Positions 7,992 through 16,318 of a stretch of DNA of 48,107 nt are shown here, in pieces. The number at the start of each line of letters is the position of its first letter. Position 1 is the first letter of the stretch. A program made the position numbers and the translations under genes. Below the pieces are notes generated by a model. The model was given only the letters and a program-made list of their open reading frames with translations. It was not told the DNA's origin and made no database searches. The DNA comes from Clostridiaceae bacterium (GTDB lineage Bacteria; Bacillota; Clostridia; Oscillospirales; Acutalibacteraceae). The stretch lies in assembly GCA_016280595.1 (NCBI GenBank), contig JAEEHB010000006.1, positions 1 to 48,107 on the forward strand. The letters are read 5' to 3'.

Positions 7992-10085
7992 TTAAAGAGC
8001 GCTGTATCTGATTACAGCCGCTTTGGGTGTATCACTTATCGTGAGTTCAATGCCCTGTGTCATAAGTTCTTCGCCGCTCTTCTCACAGGCGAAATCCGGG
8101 TTATCGATATCCGTGAGAGAGTATATCTTGTCGGGGCTCAGCCCGTTAAGAACAAGTTGATATGTGCTTTGACTTACTTTTTCGCGCTTGTAAATGAGCG
8201 CCGCGCCTTCGTCTTCGGAGCCGAACTGCATCGCAAGAATGCTTGCCGGGCCTGTGCCGCCGTAAGTCAGCGGAAAATAGTTTTCTGTCATATACTCGCT
8301 TATATCGCCGTATCTGCAATATTCCTGCGGCGAGGGCTGATAAACCGACTGCGCCGTGAGAATTGCGCTTCGCGAGGCGTATTCCGAGTGGAAGTATCTG
8401 TTTGTGCCGCTGTAAACCAGCCAGCAGGAGAGGCCGTATGTCATTGACTGCGTCGCTTCGAGCACATCTTCTTTCACGGTGCCGTCCGCGTTGCCGCAGT
8501 TGTAGTCACTCCTCCACAGAGGCAGGCTTCTGCGCGTCATTTCAATGTCAAGGCGTTTGCCGCCGCTCGCGCAGTTGTCTATCACAAGCGAGTCAATGCT
8601 CTCGCAAAGATAGTCGAGATATTTATACAGGTTGGTTACATAGCGGTTTTCGGTGATTCCCGTCCTGCCGGAGCAGAAATCTTTATCCGCTTTTCTCCAG
8701 TATTCGAGCGGGCAGAAGTTGAAATCCTGGCGGTACATTGACACGCCGTTTTCTTTGATCGATGCCGCGATGTATTCCGAGAGGAAGCGGCAGGCGTCGT
8801 CGTTGCCGAGATTCCACAGAAGGTTATCGTCAATCTGTACTATCCAGCCCTCGTGCTTTATGCCTTCGTTATAGAGCACGGTGTTTTCGCGCACTCTTTC
8901 GGGCTCATACCAGAGCAGGAATTTCTTGCCCCTTGCCGCCATCGCGTCCGAGAGAGGTTTGAGACCCTCGGGAAATCTGCTTTTGTCGGGAGTCCAGTTT
9001 CCTACTCCGTCATACCAGCCTTCGTTGTATTCATACCAGCCGGCATCCATCCAGAAATAATCGGTGCCGTCTATGATTTCTTCATCTATCGAGTTTACTT
9101 CTTCAATCAGTTCATCGCAGGTCTTTCGTGAAAACTCGTTTGCAATCACATAGCCGTTCATAACGCCTATGCTCTCGGGGTAAACGCAGTCCTTTTCAAA
9201 TTTTCTGAACTGATTGAAACCGGCGAGAGGATTGTTTCCTTCGTAGAAGCAGAGGGTTACAAGCGGCGAGCGTATTTCTTCGCCGGGGAGCAGGGGAGCC
9301 TTAAAAAACTCCTGCTTAGCCGTAAAGCGCACACCGTTGCCCGCGCTTTTGAGAGAGGAGTACCACTGCCCCGTCCAGCCTACAGCCGCTGCTGCGGAAA
9401 AGTTGCTGCCGTGTATGTTGAAATAGGGCAGGAAGGATTCGCTTCTGCCGCCGTTTGCGTTGAATACCAGTTTGTTAAACGAAATATCCGAGCGCATCAG
9501 TTCAAAATCATCGGCGGCGGGCTCACTGCCCTTGCTGAAATAGACTTCGCTTTTCCCCGTGTCAAGCGTGCAGTCCGCGCCGCAGAAATTCTTTATAACC
9601 GGAGACTTTTCTTCGCCGCTGTTTGCAATGTATACTGTCCACTCGCAGGCGGCGTAGTCCTCGTAAATCGTTGCCTCCACCCTTGCGGTGAGCGGGCTTT
9701 CTTTGTGACGCAGGTTAATCACCGATGTTTTTCCGTGAGGCCTTGCGCCTGCCGCGCCGTTTTCATCCGCAGGGGAAATCTCCCACTCGTCAATGTGAGT
9801 GCGGAAGTCTTTTCCGCCGACGGTAAAGTTATAAGCGGGGGAAGAAGAGGAGAGTATGTTTTCCTCATACCACCTGCGGCAGATTTCTTTTTCGCTTTCG
9901 CTTACATTAAGAGCGTCGGAAGTAATCGCGCCAAAGCCGAAGCCGGTTTCTGAGGTCAAGGCCGCAGCCCTCCTGTCAACAGCAAATTTGAAGTTTGAAT
10001 CGTAAACCGAAAAAGACGATACAATAAACAGAATCGCCTGTATAATGCACAGAATGAATTTCAGTGTAATCACCCCTAGGGGCAC
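7992..10085 (-). CDS. Alpha-galactosidase, glycoside hydrolase family 36
   Basis: 697 residues in the longest frame. The N-terminal beta-supersandwich is followed by a barrel with WMDAGWYEYNEGW (about 345-357), LLWYEPERV (about 390-398), nucleophile D454 in YRQDFNF, the substrate loop DNCASGGKR (503-511) and acid/base D527 in WRSDYN. These are diagnostic of GH36 enzymes that remove terminal alpha-galactose from melibiose or raffinose-type sugars. The start is uncertain: the first codon is GTG and another GTG follows at 10073, but no ATG is near. The first 25 residues are oddly hydrophobic for a cytoplasmic GH36 enzyme, so the true start may lie further in. It is first in the sugar operon. Confidence 0.88.
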   Translation of the reverse strand: MPLGVITLKFILCIIQAILFIVSSFSVYDSNFKFAVDRRAAALTSETGFGFGAITSDALNVSESEKEICRRWYEENILSSSSPAYNFTVGGKDFRTHIDEWEISPADENGAAGARPHGKTSVINLRHKESPLTARVEATIYEDYAACEWTVYIANSGEEKSPVIKNFCGADCTLDTGKSEVYFSKGSEPAADDFELMRSDISFNKLVFNANGGRSESFLPYFNIHGSNFSAAAAVGWTGQWYSSLKSAGNGVRFTAKQEFFKAPLLPGEEIRSPLVTLCFYEGNNPLAGFNQFRKFEKDCVYPESIGVMNGYVIANEFSRKTCDELIEEVNSIDEEIIDGTDYFWMDAGWYEYNEGWYDGVGNWTPDKSRFPEGLKPLSDAMAARGKKFLLWYEPERVRENTVLYNEGIKHEGWIVQIDDNLLWNLGNDDACRFLSEYIAASIKENGVSMYRQDFNFCPLEYWRKADKDFCSGRTGITENRYVTNLYKYLDYLCESIDSLVIDNCASGGKRLDIEMTRRSLPLWRSDYNCGNADGTVKEDVLEATQSMTYGLSCWLVYSGTNRYFHSEYASRSAILTAQSVYQPSPQEYCRYGDISEYMTENYFPLTYGGTGPASILAMQFGSEDEGAALIYKREKVSQSTYQLVLNGLSPDKIYSLTDIDNPDFACEKSGEELMTQGIELTISDTPKAAVIRYSAL

Positions 10086-10105
10086 ACTGCCCCACTATTA
10101 TGAAT

Positions 10106-10134
10106 ACTATATCATTTTTTACCGCGAATATAAA
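10106..10134 (-). promoter_or_regulatory. Likely promoter of the GH36 sugar operon
   Basis: Minus-strand TTTATA (10129-10134) and TATAGT (10106-10111) are 17 bp apart and about 20 bp upstream of the first possible start codon. No sugar-regulator gene lies nearby. Confidence 0.4.
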
Positions 10135-10223
10135 CAAAAAATTCATAAAAATTCAATTTTCTTGCAATTTCGCCAAATCGATTGAAAAGCATTATATAAT
10201 CTTACAAAAAATCATTTTCGGTG

Positions 10224-10252
10224 TTGCATTATCTTTGTTTTTAATATATACT
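10224..10252 (+). promoter_or_regulatory. Likely promoter of the hydrogenase operon
   Basis: TTGCAT (10224-10229) and TATACT (10247-10252) are separated by 17 bp. The predicted transcription start is near 10259, only a few bases before the hairpin at 10263. Confidence 0.5.
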
Positions 10253-10262
10253 TCTATGGTAA

Positions 10263-10299
10263 GGGACTGTCTGCCGGTCTGTAGAAGTCCCGCTTTTTT
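10263..10299 (+). terminator. Promoter-proximal terminator-like hairpin (possible attenuator)
   Basis: GGGACT (10263-10268) pairs with AGTCCC (10286-10291) across a 17-nt loop and is followed by GC and six T. No plus-strand gene lies upstream, so the hairpin is in the 5' leader of the hydrogenase operon. Confidence 0.55.
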
Positions 10300-10329
10300 A
10301 CCGATACCAAAACAGAAAGGAAGTCACAA

Positions 10330-12168
10330 GTGAGCAAACTTAATCTGATCTCCAAAGGCAGAGATCAGCGCGCCCTTGAAGTAATCCGCAGTGACATTGT
10401 CCGCCGTCTGCCCGCAAGCCAGCAGGGAATCTGCCCTGTAGATATGGCGGCGTCATTTGCAAATGTATGCGCCGCGCAGAGCTGCGGCAAATGCGTACCC
10501 TGCAGAATCGGTCTTGCCAAGATAGGCGCGCTTATCGATAAAATCCTCGACGGCAAAGGAAGCCTGCAGGATATAGACCTGATTGAAAAAACCGCGCTGG
10601 CGGCTATTGATTCCGCCGACTGCGCCATAGGATATGATGCAGGCAGAATAGTATATGAGTGCGTGAAGGCATTCCGCGACGACTTTGAAAGCCATATAAA
10701 CAGCGGCTGGTGCTCGGCACGCGCAGAGCATCCCGTGCCCTGCTCATCGCTCTGCCCCGCTCAGGTGGATATTCCCGGCTATATCGCACTTGTAAACGCA
10801 GGCAGATATGCGGATGCCGTGCGTATTATCCGCAAAGACAATCCCTTCCCCTCGGTATGCGGTCTTATTTGCGAGCATCCCTGTGAAGAGGGCTGCCGCA
10901 GAAATATGATTGACGACGCAATCAATATACGCGGCCTCAAGCGCTATGCGGTTGAAAAAGCGGGCTATGTCCCCGCCGAAAAGGTTACCGAAGCGCCCAC
11001 GGGCAAACGAGTTGCCGTTATAGGCGGCGGCCCGAGCGGACTTTCAGCCGCCTACTTCCTCGCCCTTATGGGTCACGAGGTTGAAGTGTTTGAAAAGCGC
11101 AAGTATGCCGGCGGTATGCTCCGCTACGGCATTCCCAGTTACCGCCTTCCCAGAGAGATTTTACAGCAGGATATCGATGTAATTCTCGAAACAGGCGTTA
11201 AACTTCACCTTGAGAGCGATATAGGCACGGTTGAGGATATCCGCAAACTCACGGATTCTTTTGACGCAACATTTATTTCAATCGGCGCTCATACCGACAA
11301 TAAACTCCGCATACCCGGCGCTGACCTCGGCGGAGTTGTGTCCGCAGTCAAACTTCTGCGCGGCATAGGTGACGGCGAGCATCCCGATTTCACGGGCAAA
11401 AAAGTCGCGATTATCGGCGGAGGCAACGTGGCAATGGATGCCGCAAGGTCAAGCATCCGTCTCGGCGCTGAAAAGGTGAGCATAGTTTACCGCCGCCGCC
11501 GTGAAGATATGACCGCCCTTTCCGAAGAAATTGACGGCGCTGTTGCAGAGGGCTGCGAACTGCTCACAATGATGGCTCCCGCCCGTATAGAAGGCAACTC
11601 GGAAGACGAGGCAGTTGCCCTGTGGATGAAGCCTCAGCTCATTGGCGTTATCGGCAAAGACGGCAGACCTTCAATCTCCGGCGCGGACGCACCCGAAGAG
11701 AAACTTGATGTTGACATCGTAATTGTCGCAATCGGTCAGGCTGTTGAGTCAGCCGCATTCGGCGAATTCGGCCTTCCTCTCAAGTGGGATACCCTCGCCG
11801 CCGACAGTGCCTGTGAATTTGACGGCATTGAAGGCGTGTTTGCGGGCGGTGACTGCGCAACAGGCCCCGCTACCGTTATCAAGGCAATCGCCGCGGCTAA
11901 AGTTGCCGCTCACAATATAGACCGGTATCTCGGTTTCAATCACGAAATCGGAGTAGATATTGAAATACCCGCTCCTTCGCTCTTTGACAGACCTGCCTGC
12001 GGCAGAGTTATACCCAAAGAACGCGAAGCGGCACAGCGTAAAAATGATTTCAGCCTGATGGAATTCTGCATGAGCGAGCAGGAGGCCTGTCAGGAGTCAG
12101 CCCGTTGCCTGAGGTGTGATCACTTCGGCTACGGCAAATTCAGGGGAGGCAGGTGCGAAAAATGGTAA
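10330..12168 (+). CDS. NuoF-cluster/GltD-like flavoprotein, electron-transfer partner of the hydrogenase
   Basis: 612 residues. The N-terminal part (about 35-125) resembles the 4Fe-4S domain at the end of NuoF/HydB (C52-x2-C55-x2-C58 and C98), but without the preceding FMN/NADH-binding domain. Next comes a GltD-type double-cluster domain (cysteines C138, C142, C177, C181, C185, C189). FAD-binding GGGPSG (232-237) and a second Rossmann motif GGGNVAMDAA with an RRR specificity patch follow. The C-terminus holds another Cys group. GltD-like proteins oxidise or reduce NAD(P)H through FAD. The GTG start is preceded by AAAGGAAG. It overlaps the hydrogenase gene by 7 bp, so the pair probably forms one NAD(P)-linked H2-producing or H2-consuming complex. 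The direction is not shown. Confidence 0.85.
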   Translation: MSKLNLISKGRDQRALEVIRSDIVRRLPASQQGICPVDMAASFANVCAAQSCGKCVPCRIGLAKIGALIDKILDGKGSLQDIDLIEKTALAAIDSADCAIGYDAGRIVYECVKAFRDDFESHINSGWCSARAEHPVPCSSLCPAQVDIPGYIALVNAGRYADAVRIIRKDNPFPSVCGLICEHPCEEGCRRNMIDDAINIRGLKRYAVEKAGYVPAEKVTEAPTGKRVAVIGGGPSGLSAAYFLALMGHEVEVFEKRKYAGGMLRYGIPSYRLPREILQQDIDVILETGVKLHLESDIGTVEDIRKLTDSFDATFISIGAHTDNKLRIPGADLGGVVSAVKLLRGIGDGEHPDFTGKKVAIIGGGNVAMDAARSSIRLGAEKVSIVYRRRREDMTALSEEIDGAVAEGCELLTMMAPARIEGNSEDEAVALWMKPQLIGVIGKDGRPSISGADAPEEKLDVDIVIVAIGQAVESAAFGEFGLPLKWDTLAADSACEFDGIEGVFAGGDCATGPATVIKAIAAAKVAAHNIDRYLGFNHEIGVDIEIPAPSLFDRPACGRVIPKEREAAQRKNDFSLMEFCMSEQEACQESARCLRCDHFGYGKFRGGRCEKW

Positions 12169-13898
12169 ACCTCAAGATAGACAATATTTCCGTAACCGTT
12201 CCCGAAGGCACAACCATCCTCGATGCCGCCCGTCAGGCAGGCATCAATATCCCCACGCTTTGCTATTTCAAAGGCCTCAATGAGATAGGTGCCTGCCGCG
12301 TGTGCGTGGTTGAAATAAAGGGCGAAAGCAGACTTGCAGCCGCCTGTGACAATGTTGTTTCGGAAGGGCTCGAAATCTTTACAAACAGCCCCAAAGTCCG
12401 TCAGGCGCGCCGCACCAATGTTGAACTCATTCTTTCACAGCACAGCAGCCGCTGTCCTTCCTGCGTAAGAAGCGGCAACTGCTCACTTCAGCAGGTTGCA
12501 AACGACCTCGGCATCACCTCGGAGCCTTACGAAGTTAACGCCTCCGATAAATGCTGGAATGATGATTTTCCCCTTATCCGCGACGCTTCCAAGTGCATCC
12601 GCTGTATGAGATGTATTCAGGTGTGCGAAAAGATTCAGGGGCTCGGTATATGGGATCTTAACGGCACCGGCTCACGCACGGATGTCGGAGTAGCCGGCGG
12701 GAAGAAGATTGAAAATACCGCCTGCGTTCTCTGCGGCCAGTGCATCACTCACTGCCCGGTCGGCGCTCTTCACGAGAGAGACGACACACAGAAGGCTTTT
12801 GCCGCCCTTGCGGACCCTGAAATCACCACCGTTATCCAGATTGCTCCCGCCGTTCGCGCTGCCTGGGGCGAAGGTCTCGGCCTTGACCGTGACGCCGCCA
12901 CCGTAAAGCGCCTTGTTGCAGGCCTTCGCAAAGTAGGCTTCGATTATATCTTCGATACCGATTTTTCGGCTGACCTCACCATTATGGAGGAGGGCTCCGA
13001 ATTCCTCGAAAGACTCAAAGCGGGCGATATCGCGAAGTATCCGATGTTCACTTCCTGCTGCCCCGGCTGGGTGCGCTTTATGAAGTCACAGTATCCCGAT
13101 ATGGTTGACCGCCTGAGTTCTGCTAAGTCACCGCAGGCTATGTTCGGCGCAGTGACCAAGACCTACTTTGCCGAGAAAATCGGCGTTGCACCCGAAAAGG
13201 TATTCTGCATTTCGATTATGCCCTGCGTTTCCAAGAAGCAGGAGATTGAAATTCCCAACATAAACGATTCCGGCACAAAGGATGTTGACCTTGTGCTCAC
13301 AACCCGTGAGGTTGACCGCATTTTCCGCGCGGAGCACATAGATGTTGCCGCCCTTGAGGAAGAAGAGTTTGATTCTCCTCTCGGTGACGGCACGGGCGCC
13401 GCAGTTATCTTCGGCACCACCGGCGGCGTTATGGAGGCGGCACTGCGCTCGGCATACTTCCTTGTAACCGGCTCAAACCCCGACCCCGACCATTTCAAGG
13501 CCGTAAGAGGCTTTGACGGTCCGTGGCGCGAGGCAGAGTTTGAACTCGCGGGCTCAACCCTTCGCGTTGCAATCGCCAGCGGACTTGCCAACACCCGCAA
13601 ACTCATCGAGGCAATCCGCGCGGGCAAAGTGCACTATGATTTTGTTGAAATCATGGCTTGCCCCGGCGGCTGCGGAGGCGGCGGAGGTCAGCCTATCTGT
13701 GACGGCTTTGAACTTGCTCAGGTGCGCGACGAAAAACTCTACGCCCTCGACCGTGAGAGCAAACTGCGTTTCTCACACGAGAATCCTTCCGTACAGGCTC
13801 TCTACTCCGAGTATCTCGGTCAGCCTCTTTCGGAAAAAGCGCATCACCTGCTTCACACAGACCATCACGGCTGGAAAATGCCCTGCGAAGAGCAGTAA
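12162..13898 (+). CDS. hydA: [FeFe]-hydrogenase catalytic subunit (HydA type, multi-cluster)
   Basis: 578 residues. Domains in order are: a 2Fe-2S plant-type ferredoxin domain (C-x10-C-x2-C region, about 30-75), a His-Cys cluster region (HSSRCPSC...NC, about 100-112), two 4Fe-4S clusters (CIRCMRCIQVC and CVLCGQCITHC), and the H-cluster domain. All three H-cluster signatures are intact: TSCCPGW, MPCVSKKQE and MACPGGCGGGGG. This is the M3-type layout of clostridial cytoplasmic hydrogenases. ATG 12162 is preferred to the in-frame GTG 12153 because AGGGGAGG (12142-12149) is spaced for it. The maturases HydE/F/G are not in the window. The gene is translationally coupled to the flavoprotein. Pairing with a GltD-like subunit resembles the poorly understood hydrogenase groups that HydDB links to glutamate-synthase-like partners. 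Confidence 0.95.
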   Translation: MVNLKIDNISVTVPEGTTILDAARQAGINIPTLCYFKGLNEIGACRVCVVEIKGESRLAAACDNVVSEGLEIFTNSPKVRQARRTNVELILSQHSSRCPSCVRSGNCSLQQVANDLGITSEPYEVNASDKCWNDDFPLIRDASKCIRCMRCIQVCEKIQGLGIWDLNGTGSRTDVGVAGGKKIENTACVLCGQCITHCPVGALHERDDTQKAFAALADPEITTVIQIAPAVRAAWGEGLGLDRDAATVKRLVAGLRKVGFDYIFDTDFSADLTIMEEGSEFLERLKAGDIAKYPMFTSCCPGWVRFMKSQYPDMVDRLSSAKSPQAMFGAVTKTYFAEKIGVAPEKVFCISIMPCVSKKQEIEIPNINDSGTKDVDLVLTTREVDRIFRAEHIDVAALEEEEFDSPLGDGTGAAVIFGTTGGVMEAALRSAYFLVTGSNPDPDHFKAVRGFDGPWREAEFELAGSTLRVAIASGLANTRKLIEAIRAGKVHYDFVEIMACPGGCGGGGGQPICDGFELAQVRDEKLYALDRESKLRFSHENPSVQALYSEYLGQPLSEKAHHLLHTDHHGWKMPCEEQ

Positions 13899-13906
13899 TA
13901 TGAAAC

Positions 13907-13933
13907 ACGCCGCCTGCCGTAAACAGGCGGCGT
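13907..13933 (+). other. Intergenic hairpin after the hydrogenase gene
   Basis: A perfect 10-bp stem ACGCCGCCTG/CAGGCGGCGT has a 7-nt loop and no T run. It is more likely an mRNA-stabilising or processing hairpin, or a leaky terminator, than a full stop. Confidence 0.55.
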
Positions 13934-13971
13934 AATCAATATGATTTGCAAAATGAAAAAGGAGATTTAGT

Positions 13972-14310
13972 ATGAAAGTAACACAGGAACTTATTGCGAA
14001 AATCAACGATATGCTCACCGTTTATGTCTGCGCCGAACTCAAAGACGCGGCTGAAAAGTTTCTTGCCGATGCTTCGGCAAACGGCGAAGCGGACCCTGCC
14101 GCTCTTATAGCCGAACTCAAAGACGATATCTGCTCAATCGATGATTTTCTCGGCTTCGCGCAGAGTGATTTCTGTAAGAATATGAAGGGCGAAGAAGAGT
14201 CACGCCTTATGTATGAAGCGGGCGTCAAAGCCAAGGCTGACGGCGCGAAGACCTGCCTGTGCCCCGGCTGCACCAAAGCAAACGAAGTGCTTGATATGCT
14301 TATCGGCTGA
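13972..14310 (+). CDS. Small Cys-containing protein of unknown function, hydrogenase-linked
   Basis: 112 residues, predicted helical and acidic, with no transmembrane segment. A conserved-looking C-terminal C95-x-C97-x2-C100 (TCLCPGC) could bind a metal or cluster. Similar small Clostridia proteins ending in a CDCPAC-like motif are, as I remember, often mislabelled as Hsp90 chaperones; the sequence has no resemblance to real Hsp90. AAGGAG stands before the ATG. It lies 73 bp after the hydrogenase gene and 8 bp before the next gene, so it is probably in the same operon. A role in hydrogenase assembly or electron transfer is only a guess. Confidence 0.75.
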   Translation: MKVTQELIAKINDMLTVYVCAELKDAAEKFLADASANGEADPAALIAELKDDICSIDDFLGFAQSDFCKNMKGEEESRLMYEAGVKAKADGAKTCLCPGCTKANEVLDMLIG

Positions 14311-14318
14311 AGATTTAT

Positions 14319-15599
14319 ATGAAGAAGAAGAGAATCAACTACACAGTTTTATCCGTTATTCTGCTCATTGCCGTTGTCCTCATAGACCTGTTTGCCACGG
14401 GCTTTGTCAGGGGGAGTGTCGGCGATGTGCTTGTTGTGCTGCTGATTTTCTCTCTTCTCAGAATTCCGTTTACCAATAAGCCGCGCTTTCTCGCGCTTTA
14501 TGTTTTCCTGTTTGCCGTCGTGGTTGAAATATCGCAGTATTTCGATTTCGTGTCGCTTATCGGTATGAGCGGCAGCAGGCTTGTGTCAACCGCTCTCGGA
14601 GGCACCTTCTCCATAGGCGATATTGCCTGCTACGGCGCGGGCGCGATTCTTTCCGCCTTGACGCAGAAAGAAATCAACAGCGAAAAAAATGACGGCTCAT
14701 TAAAACGGCTCGGCACAAATATTTCTCTCAAGGCGAAAGGCGTTGAATGCACTTACGGCAAAAATGCCGTGCATATGCTCAAATCCGTTATCAACACCAT
14801 CTGCGACAGTTTCATTATCACCACCGCCGATGGCAAGCTGATAGTGATAGACGGCGGCTACTCCGCCGAAACGGGCTATTTCATAGAGTATCTGCGCGCC
14901 GCGACAGGAAGCCGCAGGCCGCATATTGACGCCTGGTTTATTACCCACGCGCACGATGACCACGCCGAAGTATTTCTCAATGTGATTGAAAAGCACAGAA
15001 GAATTATCGACATTGAAAAAGTGTATGTGAATCTGCCGCCCGTTGATTTTTACCGCGAGACGGATTCCTTCGCCAACAACATCCTTCACAGATACGAAAA
15101 CCTTAAGCCTCTTTTTGAGGATAAAGAGGTTATCCTGCACGAAGGCGATATTTTAAGTATCGGCGAAGCGAAGATAACAGTGCTTTACACATTCGACCCG
15201 TCGTTTGTAAACTGCAACGAATCCTCGCTCGTTTTCCGTATGGACCTCGCAGGGAAGAGCATTATGTTTACCGGCGACTGCGAGCCGGGAGCGTGCGCGA
15301 AAATCCTTAAAAAATACGCGGAGAGCGGAATACTGAAATGCGATATCTGCAAGATGTCGCATCACGGTCAAAACGGCTGTGAAAAAGAGTTTTACGAGGC
15401 TGTCAGCCCCGAAATCTGCCTGTGGCCCACACCCTCGTGGCTGTGGACTAATCTCGGCGGCAAAGGGCCTTACAACACGCTTAAAACCCGTGAATGGATA
15501 AAGGAAATCGGGGTAAAGAAAAACTATGTTTCCTGCAAGGGAACGAAGGTGATTATGCTCGGCGAGCAGAACGCAGAGCAAAACAATAAGGGGAAATAA
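14319..15599 (+). CDS. Fusion of a DUF2809-like membrane domain with a metallo-beta-lactamase-fold hydrolase
   Basis: 426 residues. Residues 1-115 form about four transmembrane segments, with GDVLVVLLIFSLLRI and a second GD(I) motif reminiscent of DUF2809. After a linker, residues 145-415 form a metallo-beta-lactamase fold: DGG (178-180), the zinc motif H210-x-H212-x-D214-H215 (THAHDDH), FTGDCE (the bridging Asp) and KMSHHGQNG (late His). The catalytic part resembles the ComEC/Rec2 C-terminal hydrolase, a soluble nuclease-like group. The membrane part is not ComEC-like, so this is not a competence channel. It would place a hydrolase at the membrane. The gene is in the hydrogenase operon, but a functional link is not evident. 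Confidence 0.8.
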   Translation: MKKKRINYTVLSVILLIAVVLIDLFATGFVRGSVGDVLVVLLIFSLLRIPFTNKPRFLALYVFLFAVVVEISQYFDFVSLIGMSGSRLVSTALGGTFSIGDIACYGAGAILSALTQKEINSEKNDGSLKRLGTNISLKAKGVECTYGKNAVHMLKSVINTICDSFIITTADGKLIVIDGGYSAETGYFIEYLRAATGSRRPHIDAWFITHAHDDHAEVFLNVIEKHRRIIDIEKVYVNLPPVDFYRETDSFANNILHRYENLKPLFEDKEVILHEGDILSIGEAKITVLYTFDPSFVNCNESSLVFRMDLAGKSIMFTGDCEPGACAKILKKYAESGILKCDICKMSHHGQNGCEKEFYEAVSPEICLWPTPSWLWTNLGGKGPYNTLKTREWIKEIGVKKNYVSCKGTKVIMLGEQNAEQNNKGK

Positions 15600-15600
15600 A

Positions 15601-16266
15601 ATGAATGTTTCGGAAGCAATCGCCGCCAGACATTCCGTGCGGCAGTATCAGGCGAGGCCGATAGAAGAAGAAATTGTCTCGCGCCTCAAGGACTATATCT
15701 CGCAAATCAACGCCGAAAGCGGGCTGAATATCCAGCTTGTGATAAATGAGCCCAAAGCCTTTGACTCCGCCCGCGCTCATTACGGCAAACTCACGGGCAT
15801 TTCAAACTATATAGCGCTCATCGGTAAAAAGGGCGCGGACCTCAATGAGAAGTGCGGCTACTGCGGGCAGAAGATAGTGCTTGAAGCGCAGATGCTCGGG
15901 CTCAATACCTGCTGGGTAGGCATAATGTTCAAAAAGATTCCCGATGCGTTCACGGTAAACAAAGGCGAAAAACTCGCGCTCGTGATTGCAATCGGTTACG
16001 GCGCAACTCAGGGGCACGAGCGAAGCACCAAAACTCCCGAACAGGTATCCAATGTTTCGCCCTCGTCACCCGAATGGTTCAGAAACGGTGTTGAATGCGC
16101 TCTGCTCGCACCTACGGCTATGAATCAGCAGAAATTTATGCTGACGCTCGACGGCGAAAAGGTGAAGGCCAAAGCGCTCACAGGCCCTTTCAGCAAGGTT
16201 GACCTCGGCATCGTGAAATGCCATTTTGAAATCGGCTCGGGCAAGGACAGCAGCGTCTGGGCGTAA
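15601..16266 (+). CDS. Nitroreductase-family protein (TM1586-like)
   Basis: 221 residues. The N-terminal AIAARHSVRQYQARPI is the classic FMN-phosphate-binding start of the nitroreductase fold, with a second copy-like segment near 150-170 (SPEWFRNGVECALLAPTAMN). Such internally duplicated single-chain forms resemble the TM1586 group. A Cys pair (CGYCGQ, about 80-85) stands out. Family members are FMN flavoproteins that reduce nitro compounds, quinones or unknown substrates with NAD(P)H. It follows the previous gene by 1 bp, making it the last gene of the hydrogenase operon, before a strong terminator. Confidence 0.85.
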   Translation: MNVSEAIAARHSVRQYQARPIEEEIVSRLKDYISQINAESGLNIQLVINEPKAFDSARAHYGKLTGISNYIALIGKKGADLNEKCGYCGQKIVLEAQMLGLNTCWVGIMFKKIPDAFTVNKGEKLALVIAIGYGATQGHERSTKTPEQVSNVSPSSPEWFRNGVECALLAPTAMNQQKFMLTLDGEKVKAKALTGPFSKVDLGIVKCHFEIGSGKDSSVWA

Positions 16267-16279
16267 ATGAATAAAAAAG

Positions 16280-16306
16280 AAAGGCATCCGTCCGGCGGAT
16301 GCCTTT
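16280..16306. terminator. Bidirectional terminator between convergent operons
   Basis: AAAGGCATCCG (16280-16290) pairs perfectly with 16296-16306, with A-rich sequence before and T-rich sequence after. Confidence 0.85.
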
Positions 16307-16318
16307 AATATTTCTCGC

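Noticed and set aside
14319-15599. Reading the fusion protein as ComEC (competence DNA channel)
   Set aside because: The membrane part is only about 115 residues with four helices and lacks the ComEC competence domain; only the hydrolase part is ComEC-like.
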